Positions 42,178-50,909 of a stretch of DNA of 64,000 nt are shown piece after piece. Under the pieces are notes generated by a model. That model searched no databases and was not told where the DNA came from. It worked only from the letters and a program-made list of their open reading frames with translations. This DNA is from Pelagibius sp048268885. Lineage in GTDB: Bacteria; Pseudomonadota; Alphaproteobacteria; Kiloniellales; Kiloniellaceae. The position numbers were made by a program, and so were the translations under genes. The DNA is taken from assembly GCA_048268885.1 (NCBI GenBank), contig JBLWUP010000001.1, forward strand, positions 310,001 through 374,000. The letters are read 5' to 3'. Each line of letters starts with the position of its first letter. The first letter of the stretch is position 1.

Positions 42178-43956
42178 TTACGGGCGCCAGGGCTTGCCGA
42201 AGACCGGCTCCTTGGGCGGGATGGGCGGCAGTTCCCAGGCGCCGGTGGCCGGCGGGCGGACGTCGGCATCCACGTGCACGTCGATGAGCGCCGGCTTGTT
42301 CAGCGCCACGGCCTGCTCCAGCACCCCGGCGAAGTCCTGCGAGCGCGTTACCGTGAAGGCCTCGACGCCCGTCGCCCGCGCCCAGGCGGCGAAGTCCGGG
42401 TTGTAGGGTTCCCGGTTCGGGCCGTGGTAGAAGGCGGTGCCGATCTCGCGGCCGTCGAAATAGGCGTACTGCAGGTCGCGGATCGCCCCCCAGGCGAAGT
42501 TGTTCCACACCACCCAGACCACCGGGATGTCGTATTCCACGGCGGTACAGAGCACGTGCGGCACCATGGTGAAGCCGCCATCGCCGCACACGGCGACGCA
42601 GGGCACGTCGGGCCGCGCCAGCTTGGCGCCCATGATGGCGCTGGGGCCGAAGCCCATGCCGGAGTAGCCCCAGGTGTTCAGCATGGTCTGCGGCCGGCGC
42701 GCCTCCCAGAACTGCATGAACCAGTTGTGGTGGATGCCGGAGTCGAGGGAGATGATGGCGTCGTCGGGCAGCACGGCGCGGCAGTCGGCGACGATGCGCT
42801 CCGGACGGATCGGCGAGGCATGGGTCTCGAAACCCGGCTTGACGAAGTCTTCCCATTCCCGGCGCCACTCGGCGATGTCGGCGTGCCAGACCTTGAGCCG
42901 GGGCGCGGCCTCGACATTGCGCCGCTCGATCTCCGCCAACAGCTGGCCGAGGAAGATCTTGGCGTCGGCCAGAATGCCCAGATCGGGGGGATAGTTGCGC
43001 CCGATCTCCGCGTGGTCGACGTCGACATGGATCAGCCTGGTCTGCGGGAAGTTCCAGGAATAGCCAGGCTTCCACGACGAGGCCGAGCGGTCATCGAAAC
43101 GCGCGCCCACCGCCATCACCACGTCGGCGTGGCGTCCGGCCTGATTGGCCTGGTAGGCGCCATTGCGCCCGATGAAGCCGAGCGACAGCTCGTCGCGCAT
43201 ATCCAGGCAGCCCATGCCGTTGGGCGAGGAAATCACCGGGATCGACAGGCGCTGCGCCAGGGCGGTCAGCTCCGGCCCCGCCTCCGACAGGGTGACACCG
43301 TGGCCGATGAAGATCGCCGGGCGCTCGGCGGCGACCAGCCAGTCCACCACCTTGGCCACGTCGTCCGGGCTGGCGCCGCTGCGCCGCTTACCCAGACCGT
43401 CCCAGGCCGGCTCCTCCTTCACCTCGGCCTCTTCCTGGAACAGATTGTAAGGCACGTCCAGGTTCACCGGGCCGGGGCGCCCGCTGGTCATGGTGGTCGC
43501 CGCCTGGCGCAGCGCCAGGGGCAGCATCTCCACCCGCGTCGGCTGGAAACTGCGTTTCACCACCGGCTTCATGACGTTGTTGAAGTCCGCCTGGTGATGC
43601 AGGTTCAGCTCCTGGAAGGGCGCGCGGTTGAACTGCGAGGTCGGCACGTTGGCGGTGATGGAGAAGACCGCCGAGGAGTCGGTCTGCGCCACCGCCAGGG
43701 CCATGATGAGGTTGGCCGAGCCGGGCCCGGTGGAGGTCAGGGTCGCGGCTGGCGTGTGGCTGACCCGGAAGTAGCCGTCGGCCATGTGCGCCGCGGTCTG
43801 CTCGTGGCGCGGCGAGACCAGCTTCACCTCGTCCTTCACGTCATAGAGCGAGTCCAGCAGCCCCACGTTGCCGTGGCCGCAGATGCCGAAGACGTAGGGG
43901 ATCTTCTCCTTGACCAGAAACTCGGCGATGAGGTCGCCACCCTTGCGTCTTGCCAT
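42178..43956 (-). CDS. Thiamine-diphosphate enzyme of the acetolactate synthase family (catabolic, substrate unknown)
   Basis: A 592-residue enzyme with three ThDP-family domains. The catalytic Glu is in RHEQTAAHMADGY (about residue 52). The middle domain carries GARFDDRSASSW, as in FAD-containing acetolactate synthases. The ThDP motif runs from GDGGFTMVPH to NNFAWG near residues 455-485. No ilvN-type small subunit is nearby and the neighbours are a cupin, an IclR regulator and a KstD-like flavoprotein. A C-C-bond lyase or ligase in catabolism is therefore more likely than valine synthesis. Its size and flavin-like motif also recall cyclohexane-1,2-dione hydrolase; this is only a suggestion. 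Confidence 0.9.
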   Translation of the reverse strand: MARRKGGDLIAEFLVKEKIPYVFGICGHGNVGLLDSLYDVKDEVKLVSPRHEQTAAHMADGYFRVSHTPAATLTSTGPGSANLIMALAVAQTDSSAVFSITANVPTSQFNRAPFQELNLHHQADFNNVMKPVVKRSFQPTRVEMLPLALRQAATTMTSGRPGPVNLDVPYNLFQEEAEVKEEPAWDGLGKRRSGASPDDVAKVVDWLVAAERPAIFIGHGVTLSEAGPELTALAQRLSIPVISSPNGMGCLDMRDELSLGFIGRNGAYQANQAGRHADVVMAVGARFDDRSASSWKPGYSWNFPQTRLIHVDVDHAEIGRNYPPDLGILADAKIFLGQLLAEIERRNVEAAPRLKVWHADIAEWRREWEDFVKPGFETHASPIRPERIVADCRAVLPDDAIISLDSGIHHNWFMQFWEARRPQTMLNTWGYSGMGFGPSAIMGAKLARPDVPCVAVCGDGGFTMVPHVLCTAVEYDIPVVWVVWNNFAWGAIRDLQYAYFDGREIGTAFYHGPNREPYNPDFAAWARATGVEAFTVTRSQDFAGVLEQAVALNKPALIDVHVDADVRPPATGAWELPPIPPKEPVFGKPWRP

Positions 43957-43987
43957 ATCGTCTTGCCTTACTTGGTCTTGAGGTGAG

Positions 43988-45712
43988 TTAAGCGTTTTCC
44001 TGCGCGGCGGCGTGACGGGCCGCGATCCAGCCGAAGGTCATGGCCTGGCCGAGCTGTCCGCCGGCGCCGGGGTATTCGCCGCCGAAGGCGGACTGCATGT
44101 CGTTGCCGCAGACGTAGAGCCCGGGGATCGCCTCGCCGTCGGCCTTCAAAACGCGTGCATGCACATCGGCGCTGAGGCCGCGGCTGGTGCCCAGCGGCGT
44201 CGGCAGCACGGCAACGGCGTAGAAAGGCGCCCGGACGATGGGCCCGAGGCAGGGGTTGGGCTGCACCGCCGGATCGCCATTACCCCGGTCGTAGAGGTTC
44301 CCGCCCTTGCCGAAGTCCGCATCGACTCCCGCGGCGGCAAAGCCGTTGAAGCGCGCGACCGTGGCTTGCAGGTTCGCCGCCGGCACGCCGATCTTCCCGG
44401 CCAGCTCTGTCAGGTTCTTGCCCTCTTGCAAGTAGCCGCGCTTCACGTAGCCGCCGAGCCAGGGGGTGCGCGGCCGGACGAGTCCCAGGCCGTAGCGGCG
44501 GATGAAGACGCGGTCGCAGACCAGCCAGGCGGGGATCGCCGGCGATTCGCGGTGTGCCCGATACATGGCGCGCACGAAGTCGTGGTAGGAGACGGCCTCA
44601 TCGGTGAAGCGCTCGCCTGCCTGGTTCACGGCGATGAGGCCCGGCTTGGCACGGTCCAGCACGATGTGCGGGTAGACCGCTGTCGTGCCGTCGGGCCGCG
44701 TGGCGATGGAACTGGGGAACCACAGCCCGTTGTCCAGGCCGTCCGGGCCGAGGGCCGCCCCGGCGCGCTGGGCCAGTTCGAGGGTGGAGCCGTCGCAGCC
44801 CTCGAAAGCAGGGGAGTGTTCGGGAACCGGTGCGGGCAACTGCGCGGCGCGCCACTCGGAGCTGGCCGGAAAGCCGCCTCCGGCCAGCACCACGCCGCGG
44901 CGCGCAATCAAGTCGTGGGTCCCACCGTACAGCGCCAGCTCGACGCCGCAAACCCGGCCGTTCTCCTGCAACAGGCGCGTTGCCTTTAGGCCGGTTAGCA
45001 CCCGGACCTTGCGGTGCTGCAGCGCCTTAAGCAGGCGGGCGACCAAAGCGTTACCGAGCACCAGGCGGGTGCCGCGCGGCTGGCGCAGGCGGTCGCGCAG
45101 GTAGCGCACGACGAGCCGCAGGCCGAGCCCGAAAGCCTTGGGCGAACGATCGGCGCGTAGCAGTTCCGCCGCTTCCGCGCGCGTCACCATCATACCGCCG
45201 AAGAGCATCAACTCCGGCAGAGGCGCGGCCAGGCGCGCGAAGTCCTCGCCCAGCTCGCGACCATCGAAGGCCCGAGGCTCCAGGGCGCGCCCGCCCGGCG
45301 CCGCGCCGGGTTGGTCCTGGCGATAGTCGGCCGAGGCCATCAGCGGCCGGAAGCGCAGGCCTGTCTTGTCCGCGAACTCGGCCAGCATGGCCGGGCCGCC
45401 GTCGAGAAAGGCGCGCCACATGGCCGGAACGCCACGGTTCCCGACCAGGGCGGAGAGATAGCGCTCGGCCTTCTCGCGATCATCGGAGATACCCTGCTCG
45501 CGCAGGTAGGGATTGTCGGGAATCCAGACGGTGCCCGAGGAGCGCGCCGAGGTGCCGCCGATGACCGGCGCATGCTCGATCACCAGCGGCGTCAGCCCAC
45601 AGAGCGCCGCCGCCAGCGCCGCGCTGAGACCGCCGGCGCCGCTGCCGAGGACCACGACATCAACCGCCTCCGGCAGTTCGGCACCGGGCCGCTGATCTTC
45701 CGGACGTTTCAC
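43988..45712 (-). CDS. FAD-dependent oxidoreductase (3-ketosteroid delta-1-dehydrogenase/fumarate reductase family)
   Basis: With the GTG at 45712 (GGGGAG 6-11 nt upstream) the protein has 574 residues; a longer ATG start at 45829 would add a non-conserved segment containing a promoter-like sequence. It shows the FAD dinucleotide motif VVVLGSGAGGLSAALAAALCG, the second FAD stretch EHAPVIGGTSARSSGTVWIP and the C-terminal FGGEYPGAGGQLGQAMTFGW. It should introduce or reduce a C=C bond next to a carbonyl. Only 31 bp separate it from the ThDP-enzyme gene, so the two probably act in sequence. Confidence 0.88.
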   Translation of the reverse strand: MKRPEDQRPGAELPEAVDVVVLGSGAGGLSAALAAALCGLTPLVIEHAPVIGGTSARSSGTVWIPDNPYLREQGISDDREKAERYLSALVGNRGVPAMWRAFLDGGPAMLAEFADKTGLRFRPLMASADYRQDQPGAAPGGRALEPRAFDGRELGEDFARLAAPLPELMLFGGMMVTRAEAAELLRADRSPKAFGLGLRLVVRYLRDRLRQPRGTRLVLGNALVARLLKALQHRKVRVLTGLKATRLLQENGRVCGVELALYGGTHDLIARRGVVLAGGGFPASSEWRAAQLPAPVPEHSPAFEGCDGSTLELAQRAGAALGPDGLDNGLWFPSSIATRPDGTTAVYPHIVLDRAKPGLIAVNQAGERFTDEAVSYHDFVRAMYRAHRESPAIPAWLVCDRVFIRRYGLGLVRPRTPWLGGYVKRGYLQEGKNLTELAGKIGVPAANLQATVARFNGFAAAGVDADFGKGGNLYDRGNGDPAVQPNPCLGPIVRAPFYAVAVLPTPLGTSRGLSADVHARVLKADGEAIPGLYVCGNDMQSAFGGEYPGAGGQLGQAMTFGWIAARHAAAQENA

Positions 45713-45778
45713 CTGCTCTCCCCGTAGCACCTGCGCTCCGCCGACGGCTCGCCCTGGCGGGCCGGCACAAGTTTTTAT

Positions 45779-45808
45779 ATTATGAAATCCGTTCTGATAT
45801 TGTGGCAA
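45779..45808 (-). promoter_or_regulatory. Possible sigma-70 promoter of the flavoprotein-ThDP-cupin operon
   Basis: On the minus strand TTGCCA (45808-45803) and CATAAT (45784-45779) are 18 bp apart in a locally A/T-rich stretch. Transcription would start near 45772, 60 nt before the GTG chosen for the flavoprotein. Confidence 0.35.
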
Positions 45809-45829
45809 TAGCAAACCGCTGTCAATCAT

Positions 45830-46422
45830 GGCCGTGTCCGGCAGCGGCTCAGAGAGCGCCGGCGACTTAGCAAACGATGGCCAGAAAGTCGTTGATGTCA
45901 GAGGTGGTCTTCACGCCCTTTGCGTCGCCGTCTTCGCGATGAACGGTGCCGTGCTCGACCCCGAGGTGCTGTACGAGATCAACCTGCCGGCCTTCTCCAC
46001 GGGCGGTAGTGCCCCGGGACCTTGGGAGCTTGAGCCCCGCCAAGCTGCAATGCGTTCAACCGCGTTACATGCTTGGTGCGATCGTGGCGCGTTTCAGAGC
46101 CCGCTTCGGGTCACGAGCGCCCTTCCCAGTGGCACTCTTCTAGGTCAGCTGAGGGCATCTAAGGTGACGTTCGCGGCAGCCCGGTCGCCAACATCGGCTT
46201 TCAGAATCAGAGCGGACATGCTCTGCCTACGATCCGATGTCAGGCTCGTGCCAGATGCAGACTCAATTCAACATGAGACGCGATACCTAGAATGAGGCAG
46301 CCAGCCTCCTTCGCCCTGAATCACGCGCGCGAAATGCTCTATCTGCAGGGGCATGGTGGCGCGAAACATGTAAAGGCCTGGCGCTACGGCGTTGCGCTCC
46401 CCCTGCTCAAACGGGCGGGGAG
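45830..46422. other. 593-bp gap without a convincing gene; possible decayed repeat
   Basis: A plus-strand frame crosses 45828-46295, but its translation has no domain I recognise. The part around 46150-46270 (RADMLCLRSDVRLVPDADS) looks like the spurious translation of repeats scattered between genes in other alphaproteobacteria. A second short frame, 46292-46426, encodes 44 residues with AREMLYLQGHGGAKHVKAW, possibly a gene fragment. Base use differs from its neighbours. Confidence 0.35.
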
Positions 46423-47163
46423 CTAGGTCGTCCCCCCGCCGTTCGCGTTGATCATCTGGCCCGTCACGAAGCGCCCGGCGGGCGAGGCGAGAAAGCAGAC
46501 CACGGCGGCGATGTCCTCGGGCTCGGCCATGAAACCGGCCGGGATCCCGGCCAGTTGCTTGGGATCATCTCCTGAACGCCCCTCCACACGGGTCGGGCCG
46601 GGAGAGACGGCGTTGGCGGTGACGCCGCGACCGGCGAACTCCGTGGAGAGCGCCTTGGCCAGGCCCCAGAGGCCATGCTTGGCGGCGGAAATGGGCGCGC
46701 CCTCCGCATAGCCACGGATGGCCTTCATGCCCGTGATGTTGACCACCCGACCCCAGCCGCGCTCCACCATGCCCGGAAGAAAGGCGCGGGCCGTGTAGAA
46801 CGCCGAGGTCAGGTCGAGGTCGATGACACTCTGCCAGTCGGCGCCGGTCATCTCGAGGAACGGCTTGTGCGGGCGGATCGCCGCGTTGTTCACCAGGATG
46901 TCGATGGTCCCGAAGCGGTTCAGCGCCGCCTCGGTGATGGCCTTCACCGCCTCGGCCCTGCTGACGTCGCCCATCGCGACGAGGGTCTCCGCGCCCAGGG
47001 CGGCCGCCGCCGCCGCCGTCGCCTCGCAGGCCTTCTCGTCCTTCGAGCCGTTCACCACCACGTTGCAGCCCCTCCGGGCGAGTCCTACGGCGATGGCGCG
47101 GCCAATGTTGCGGCCGGAGCCTGTAATGAGGGCGGTCTTGCCCGAAAGGTCATGCTCCGTCAT
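46423..47163 (-). CDS. Short-chain dehydrogenase-like protein lacking the catalytic tyrosine
   Basis: A 246-residue SDR with GSGRNIG cofactor motif (residues 16-22), NNAAI, and Rossmann-fold ending FVTGQMINANGGG. The catalytic YxxxK is altered: the sequence reads GAPISAAKHG, so isoleucine stands where tyrosine should be (codon ATT, near 46700). The Lys is kept. The protein may have lost redox activity, use another proton donor, or be starting to decay. It is first in line after the thioesterase gene on the minus strand (48 bp gap). Confidence 0.85.
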   Translation of the reverse strand: MTEHDLSGKTALITGSGRNIGRAIAVGLARRGCNVVVNGSKDEKACEATAAAAAALGAETLVAMGDVSRAEAVKAITEAALNRFGTIDILVNNAAIRPHKPFLEMTGADWQSVIDLDLTSAFYTARAFLPGMVERGWGRVVNITGMKAIRGYAEGAPISAAKHGLWGLAKALSTEFAGRGVTANAVSPGPTRVEGRSGDDPKQLAGIPAGFMAEPEDIAAVVCFLASPAGRFVTGQMINANGGGTT

Positions 47164-47211
47164 CTCGTTCCTTTTCTCGAGGGATGTCCTGCAGTTTGTT
47201 CCAAGGGGGAT

Positions 47212-47685
47212 TCAGGAGTTGCGCTCCGGCGTCTTCCAGGTGGCCGTGGCCATCCCTGCGAGCTTGCCGTCGGGGCCGTAGAAGCGGCTTTCCATGAAAG
47301 AGAGGTTGCGCCCGCGGCGCAGGAAGCGCCCCTCGCAGACGGCACGGCCCGCGCTCACCGGGCGCATAAACTGGATCTTCATTTCGATGGTGGCGCCGGG
47401 CCCGGCGATGCGGTTGACGAGATGCCCCATGGATATGTCCATGACCGTCGCGATCACGCCGCCGTGCAGCGTGCCCTGCGGGTTCATCAGCATCTCGGTC
47501 GCGTCGAACTCGATGCGGCAGACCTCCTTCTCCGCATCGGGCGCGTCCTCCGGAAGGTAGCGGTATTCGAGGCCAATGAAGCGGGCGAGAAAGAACTTCT
47601 CGAAGACCTGCTCGTGGGACTCCAGTGCCCGCTCGAACTGCGCGCGCGCCGCCTCGACATCGATACGCTTTGCCTGCTCGCTCAC
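47212..47685 (-). CDS. PaaI-type acyl-CoA thioesterase (hotdog fold)
   Basis: A 157-residue single-hotdog protein. The central GTLHGGVIATVMDISMGHLV is the conserved helix region of PaaI/YbgC-like thioesterases, followed by GPGATIEMKIQFMRPVSAGRAVCEG. It should hydrolyse a CoA thioester, perhaps rescuing stalled intermediates of the nearby CoA-dependent pathway (CoA-transferase, enoyl-CoA hydratase). Unlike many PaaI proteins, a 50-residue N-terminal helical extension is present. It precedes the SDR-like gene. Confidence 0.85.
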   Translation of the reverse strand: MSEQAKRIDVEAARAQFERALESHEQVFEKFFLARFIGLEYRYLPEDAPDAEKEVCRIEFDATEMLMNPQGTLHGGVIATVMDISMGHLVNRIAGPGATIEMKIQFMRPVSAGRAVCEGRFLRRGRNLSFMESRFYGPDGKLAGMATATWKTPERNS

Positions 47686-47779
47686 GATACCCTCCGCGCC
47701 CTGCTGAGCATCGCCAATGGACGAGGGCGGCAGTCCACTGCCCGTTCTCTATGATTTGAGCCTTGCATTGTTCGTTCCT

Positions 47780-48754
47780 TCAGGCGTTGTGCTGAGGTGC
47801 GTGAAGCTCCACCTCATTGAGCAGGGGGCGTCCCTGCTTGAATCGAGTGAGATTCTCCGAGACCAACTCAGCGAAACGCTGGGCCAGCGGCCCTCCGGTT
47901 CCCGCCACGTGCGGCGAGAGAATCATCTCCGGCTGCGGCCAGAGCGGATCGCTTTCCGGAAGCGGCTCGGCCTCGAAGACGTCGAGGCAGGCGCCGGCGA
48001 TCCGCTTTTCCTGCAGCGCTTCGCCAAGCGCCACCTGGTCGATGACCGGGCCGCGCCCGACGTTCACCACCACGGTCTCCGGCTTCATGGCCGCCAACTC
48101 CTTGCGGCCGACCAGGTGCCTGGTCTCCGCAACCAGCGGCAGGGTGCAGACGACGAAGTCGGCTTCGCAGATCCAGGCATCCAGCTCCCCAAGCGGCGCG
48201 ACCTTGTCAGCCGGGCCCTCGCCCGCGCCGCCGCGGTTGAGCGCGACCACCTTCATATCAAAGGCCTTCGCTTTGCGCGCCACTTCCTGCCCGATCGAGC
48301 CGTAGCCAAGAAGCAGCAGGGTCTTCCCTTCCACACTGGAGACCTGGCTTCTCAGTTCGTCGCGCGCCCAGCGCCCGGCGGCCCTGGCCCTTTCCATCTG
48401 CGGCAACGCGTGGACCTTTGCCAGAAGCAGTGCCATCGCGTGCTCGGCGACCGTTCTTCCCTTCAGGCCGGCGGAATTGGTGAAGGCGACCTTGCTTGGC
48501 ACGCCGGCTTCCTCGAACCTATCGATGCCGATGGAGGTCGTCTGCAGCCAGCGCAGCTTCGGTGCGGCAGTATTCACGGCCCCGACCACCTCACCCTGGT
48601 AGTAGGGGCCCGCGACCAGGAGAATTTCGGCATCGGCCAGTTCCCGTACCGTCTGATCGGCTGAGGTAGATTCCACGAAGACCACATCGGGATGCAGTGC
48701 CTGGAGACCGGCGACCGCCTTGCCTTCCCATTGCAGATGATAGAGAAGCTTCAT
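47780..48754 (-). CDS. D-isomer-specific 2-hydroxyacid dehydrogenase
   Basis: A 324-residue enzyme. The NAD-binding motif GYGSIG is in LLLLGYGSIGQEVARKAKAF. The catalytic Arg lies in NVGRGPVID, the Glu in CLDVFEAEPLP and the His in LSPHVAGTGG. It interconverts a 2-oxoacid and a D-2-hydroxyacid with NAD(P)H. Its neighbours, an enolase-superfamily dehydratase-like gene upstream and a TctC system nearby, fit sugar-acid or hydroxy-acid catabolism. It follows the enolase-superfamily gene with a 55-bp gap. Confidence 0.92.
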   Translation of the reverse strand: MKLLYHLQWEGKAVAGLQALHPDVVFVESTSADQTVRELADAEILLVAGPYYQGEVVGAVNTAAPKLRWLQTTSIGIDRFEEAGVPSKVAFTNSAGLKGRTVAEHAMALLLAKVHALPQMERARAAGRWARDELRSQVSSVEGKTLLLLGYGSIGQEVARKAKAFDMKVVALNRGGAGEGPADKVAPLGELDAWICEADFVVCTLPLVAETRHLVGRKELAAMKPETVVVNVGRGPVIDQVALGEALQEKRIAGACLDVFEAEPLPESDPLWPQPEMILSPHVAGTGGPLAQRFAELVSENLTRFKQGRPLLNEVELHAPQHNA

Positions 48755-48809
48755 CTTTGTTGCCCAAACAAGCGGTTGCCGGGCCGGCGCGAGCCAATCG
48801 ACGTATTGG

Positions 48810-49973
48810 TCACCCGAACCTCTGCGAAAGGAGTTCGTGCAGATTTAGTTTTCCCTCAAAGCCCAGCCCGGGCAACTGGGGCAGCGCCACCGATCCATCG
48901 GTGATGTCCAGGCCGTCGGTGAAGCCACCGACCGGCTGATGCGTGTAGGGATAGACCTCCGTCCCGCCGAGCCCCAGGCCCGCCGTGATGTGCAGCGACA
49001 GCAGATGGCCGCCGTGGGGGAAAACACTGCGGCGCGACCAACCGAACTCCTCTACCACAGCCAAAGTCCGGATGTACTCGCAAATACCATAGCTGAGCGC
49101 ACAGTCGAACTGGAGGATGTCCCGGTCGGGCCGCAGGCCGCCGTAGCGCAGCAGGTTCTTCGAATCCCAGCTCGATAGCAGGCATTCGCCGCCCGCCAGG
49201 GCCCCCTCGTAGACCTGCGCCACCTCTGCCATCAGGTGATAGTCGAGCGGATAGCCCGGCTCCTCGAACCAGCGAAGTCCGTAGGGCTGAATCCTCTCGG
49301 CACAGGCCAGGGCTTCCTCGAGCGTGTAGCGGCCGTTCGCGTCGATCGCGAGCTGACCGGCGGGCAGCAGTTCCAGAACAGCCTCGATACGGCGCAGGTC
49401 TTCGTCCAGCGGGGCACCGGCGAACTTGATCTTCACCACGGTGAAGCCGTCGTCCAGGTAGCGCCGCACCTCATCCTGCAGCGCGCCATGGTCCCGGCCG
49501 GCGCCGTAGTAGCCGCCGCCGACATAGACGGGAACCCGCTCGGGCGACCCGCCGGGGCCATGGCGCCTGGCCAGAAAACTGTGCAGCGGCTCGCCGGCGA
49601 TCTTCGCCACGGCGTCCCACACGGCCATGTCCAGGGTGGCGACGGCGATCGCCCGATCGCCGTGCCCGCCCGGCTTTTCGTTGCGCATCAGGCAGTCCCA
49701 GATCCGGAAGGGATCGAAATTGTCGCCGGCCTCGTTGAGCAGAGCGTCGGGAGGCGCGGCGAGCAGACGGGGGATCAGGCGTTCGCGGCAGATGGCGTTC
49801 TGGCTGTAGCGCCCCGTGCCGCTGAAACCGTAGCCGATGACCGGCTTGCCGTCGCGCACTACGTCTGTGACCAGCGCGACGAAACCGGTTGTCATGCCGC
49901 TGAAGTCCATGATGGCGGTCGCGCGCTGCTCGCCCGTGTTGAGGGTGAACTCCTTGACGTCGACGATACGCAA
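48810..49973 (-). CDS. Mandelate racemase/muconate lactonizing enzyme-family protein (enolase superfamily)
   Basis: A 387-residue enolase-superfamily enzyme. The second-shell and catalytic residues are visible: KIK in FTVVKIKFAG, metal ligands in AIDANGRY (Asp), RWFEEPG (Glu) and LAGGECLL (Glu), and the His of VFPHGGHLLSLH. It abstracts a proton alpha to a carboxylate, giving racemisation, dehydration or cycloisomerisation; the KxK plus His pattern is of the mandelate-racemase subgroup, whose members often dehydrate acid sugars. Substrate unknown. It begins 39 bp downstream of the enoyl-CoA hydratase gene. Confidence 0.92.
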   Translation of the reverse strand: MRIVDVKEFTLNTGEQRATAIMDFSGMTTGFVALVTDVVRDGKPVIGYGFSGTGRYSQNAICRERLIPRLLAAPPDALLNEAGDNFDPFRIWDCLMRNEKPGGHGDRAIAVATLDMAVWDAVAKIAGEPLHSFLARRHGPGGSPERVPVYVGGGYYGAGRDHGALQDEVRRYLDDGFTVVKIKFAGAPLDEDLRRIEAVLELLPAGQLAIDANGRYTLEEALACAERIQPYGLRWFEEPGYPLDYHLMAEVAQVYEGALAGGECLLSSWDSKNLLRYGGLRPDRDILQFDCALSYGICEYIRTLAVVEEFGWSRRSVFPHGGHLLSLHITAGLGLGGTEVYPYTHQPVGGFTDGLDITDGSVALPQLPGLGFEGKLNLHELLSQRFG

Positions 49974-50012
49974 ATCCAGGGTCCTTTCCGCAGGCGGTTC
50001 GGCCGCTGCTGC

Positions 50013-50840
50013 CTACTTTCCCTTGAACACGGGAGGGCGCTTTCCGAGGAAGGCCTCGATCCCTTCCTTGAAATCCTCGCTCATGTAGCACATGAGATGC
50101 AGGTCGCGGCCGCCGCCCGGCGGGAGTTGCGGGCGCAGGCGCAGCAGGGCTTCCTTGGCGGCCAGCAGCGTCAAGGGCGCGTAACCTGTGATCTGGCGGG
50201 CGATCTCCTCGGCGCAGGACGCCACTTCTTCCGGCGTCTCAACCATCTCGGTAATGAAGCCGTAGTCGAGCGCGACCGGCGCCTCGATCATCCGCGCCCG
50301 GAAGATCAGGTCCTTGGCGCGGGACGTGCCGATCAGGTCGGCTAGCCTCGAGAAATTCGTCATCGAGAGGCAGTTGCCGAGCGTGCGGGCGACAGGAAAG
50401 CCGAAACGCGACGTCCGTGCCGCGATGCGCAGGTCGCAGCAGGCGGCGATAGCCGCACCGCCGCCGGCGCAAGCGCCCTTGATGGCCGCGATCGTCGGCA
50501 CACGGCAGCGCTCGAGCGCGCCAAGCGTGCGGTCGATGCGCTCCTCGTAGGCCACCGCGTCCTTCTCCTTCTCGAAAGCGCGGAACTGGGACATGTCAGT
50601 GCCGGCGGCGAAGGCTTTTTCTCCCGCTCCGGTGAGCACCAGCGCCCGGATATCCGTGTTTTCATTTGCCTCAGCGCAGATCTGTGCCATGCGTTCGTAC
50701 ATCGCAAACGTCATGGCATTGCGCGCTTTCGGGCGGTTGAAGGTCAGAAAGCCGACGCTGTCCCGGACCTCATAGAGAATGTCGTCGCCGCATTGCCCCG
50801 CGAGTTCGGCGTCGACGTTGACAGCGGGGGGTGTCCACAT
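50013..50840 (-). CDS. Enoyl-CoA hydratase/isomerase family protein
   Basis: A 275-residue crotonase-fold protein with the oxyanion-hole segments AGEKAFAAGTDMSQF and IKGACAGGGAAIAACCDLRIA. One of the two catalytic Glu positions of true hydratases is not obvious (sequence SMTNFSRLADLIG at the usual site), so it may be an isomerase, hydrolase or decarboxylase of the same fold. It acts on a CoA thioester, probably made by the class III CoA-transferase encoded 69 bp upstream. Confidence 0.9.
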   Translation of the reverse strand: MWTPPAVNVDAELAGQCGDDILYEVRDSVGFLTFNRPKARNAMTFAMYERMAQICAEANENTDIRALVLTGAGEKAFAAGTDMSQFRAFEKEKDAVAYEERIDRTLGALERCRVPTIAAIKGACAGGGAAIAACCDLRIAARTSRFGFPVARTLGNCLSMTNFSRLADLIGTSRAKDLIFRARMIEAPVALDYGFITEMVETPEEVASCAEEIARQITGYAPLTLLAAKEALLRLRPQLPPGGGRDLHLMCYMSEDFKEGIEAFLGKRPPVFKGK

Positions 50841-50909
50841 GAGAAGGCTCTCCTTGTCGGGAATTGAAGCGGATCGACGCAGTTGGAAGGCAGCGATAAG
50901 AGACCGGCC

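Noticed and set aside
42178..43956. Acetolactate synthase large subunit IlvB for branched-chain amino acid synthesis
   Set aside because: No IlvN or IlvC nearby, and the neighbours are a cupin, an IclR regulator and a flavoprotein; a catabolic ThDP enzyme is more likely.
45828..46295. 155-codon plus-strand frame as a real gene
   Set aside because: No domain, no ribosome-binding site, and its translation resembles that of scattered intergenic repeats.
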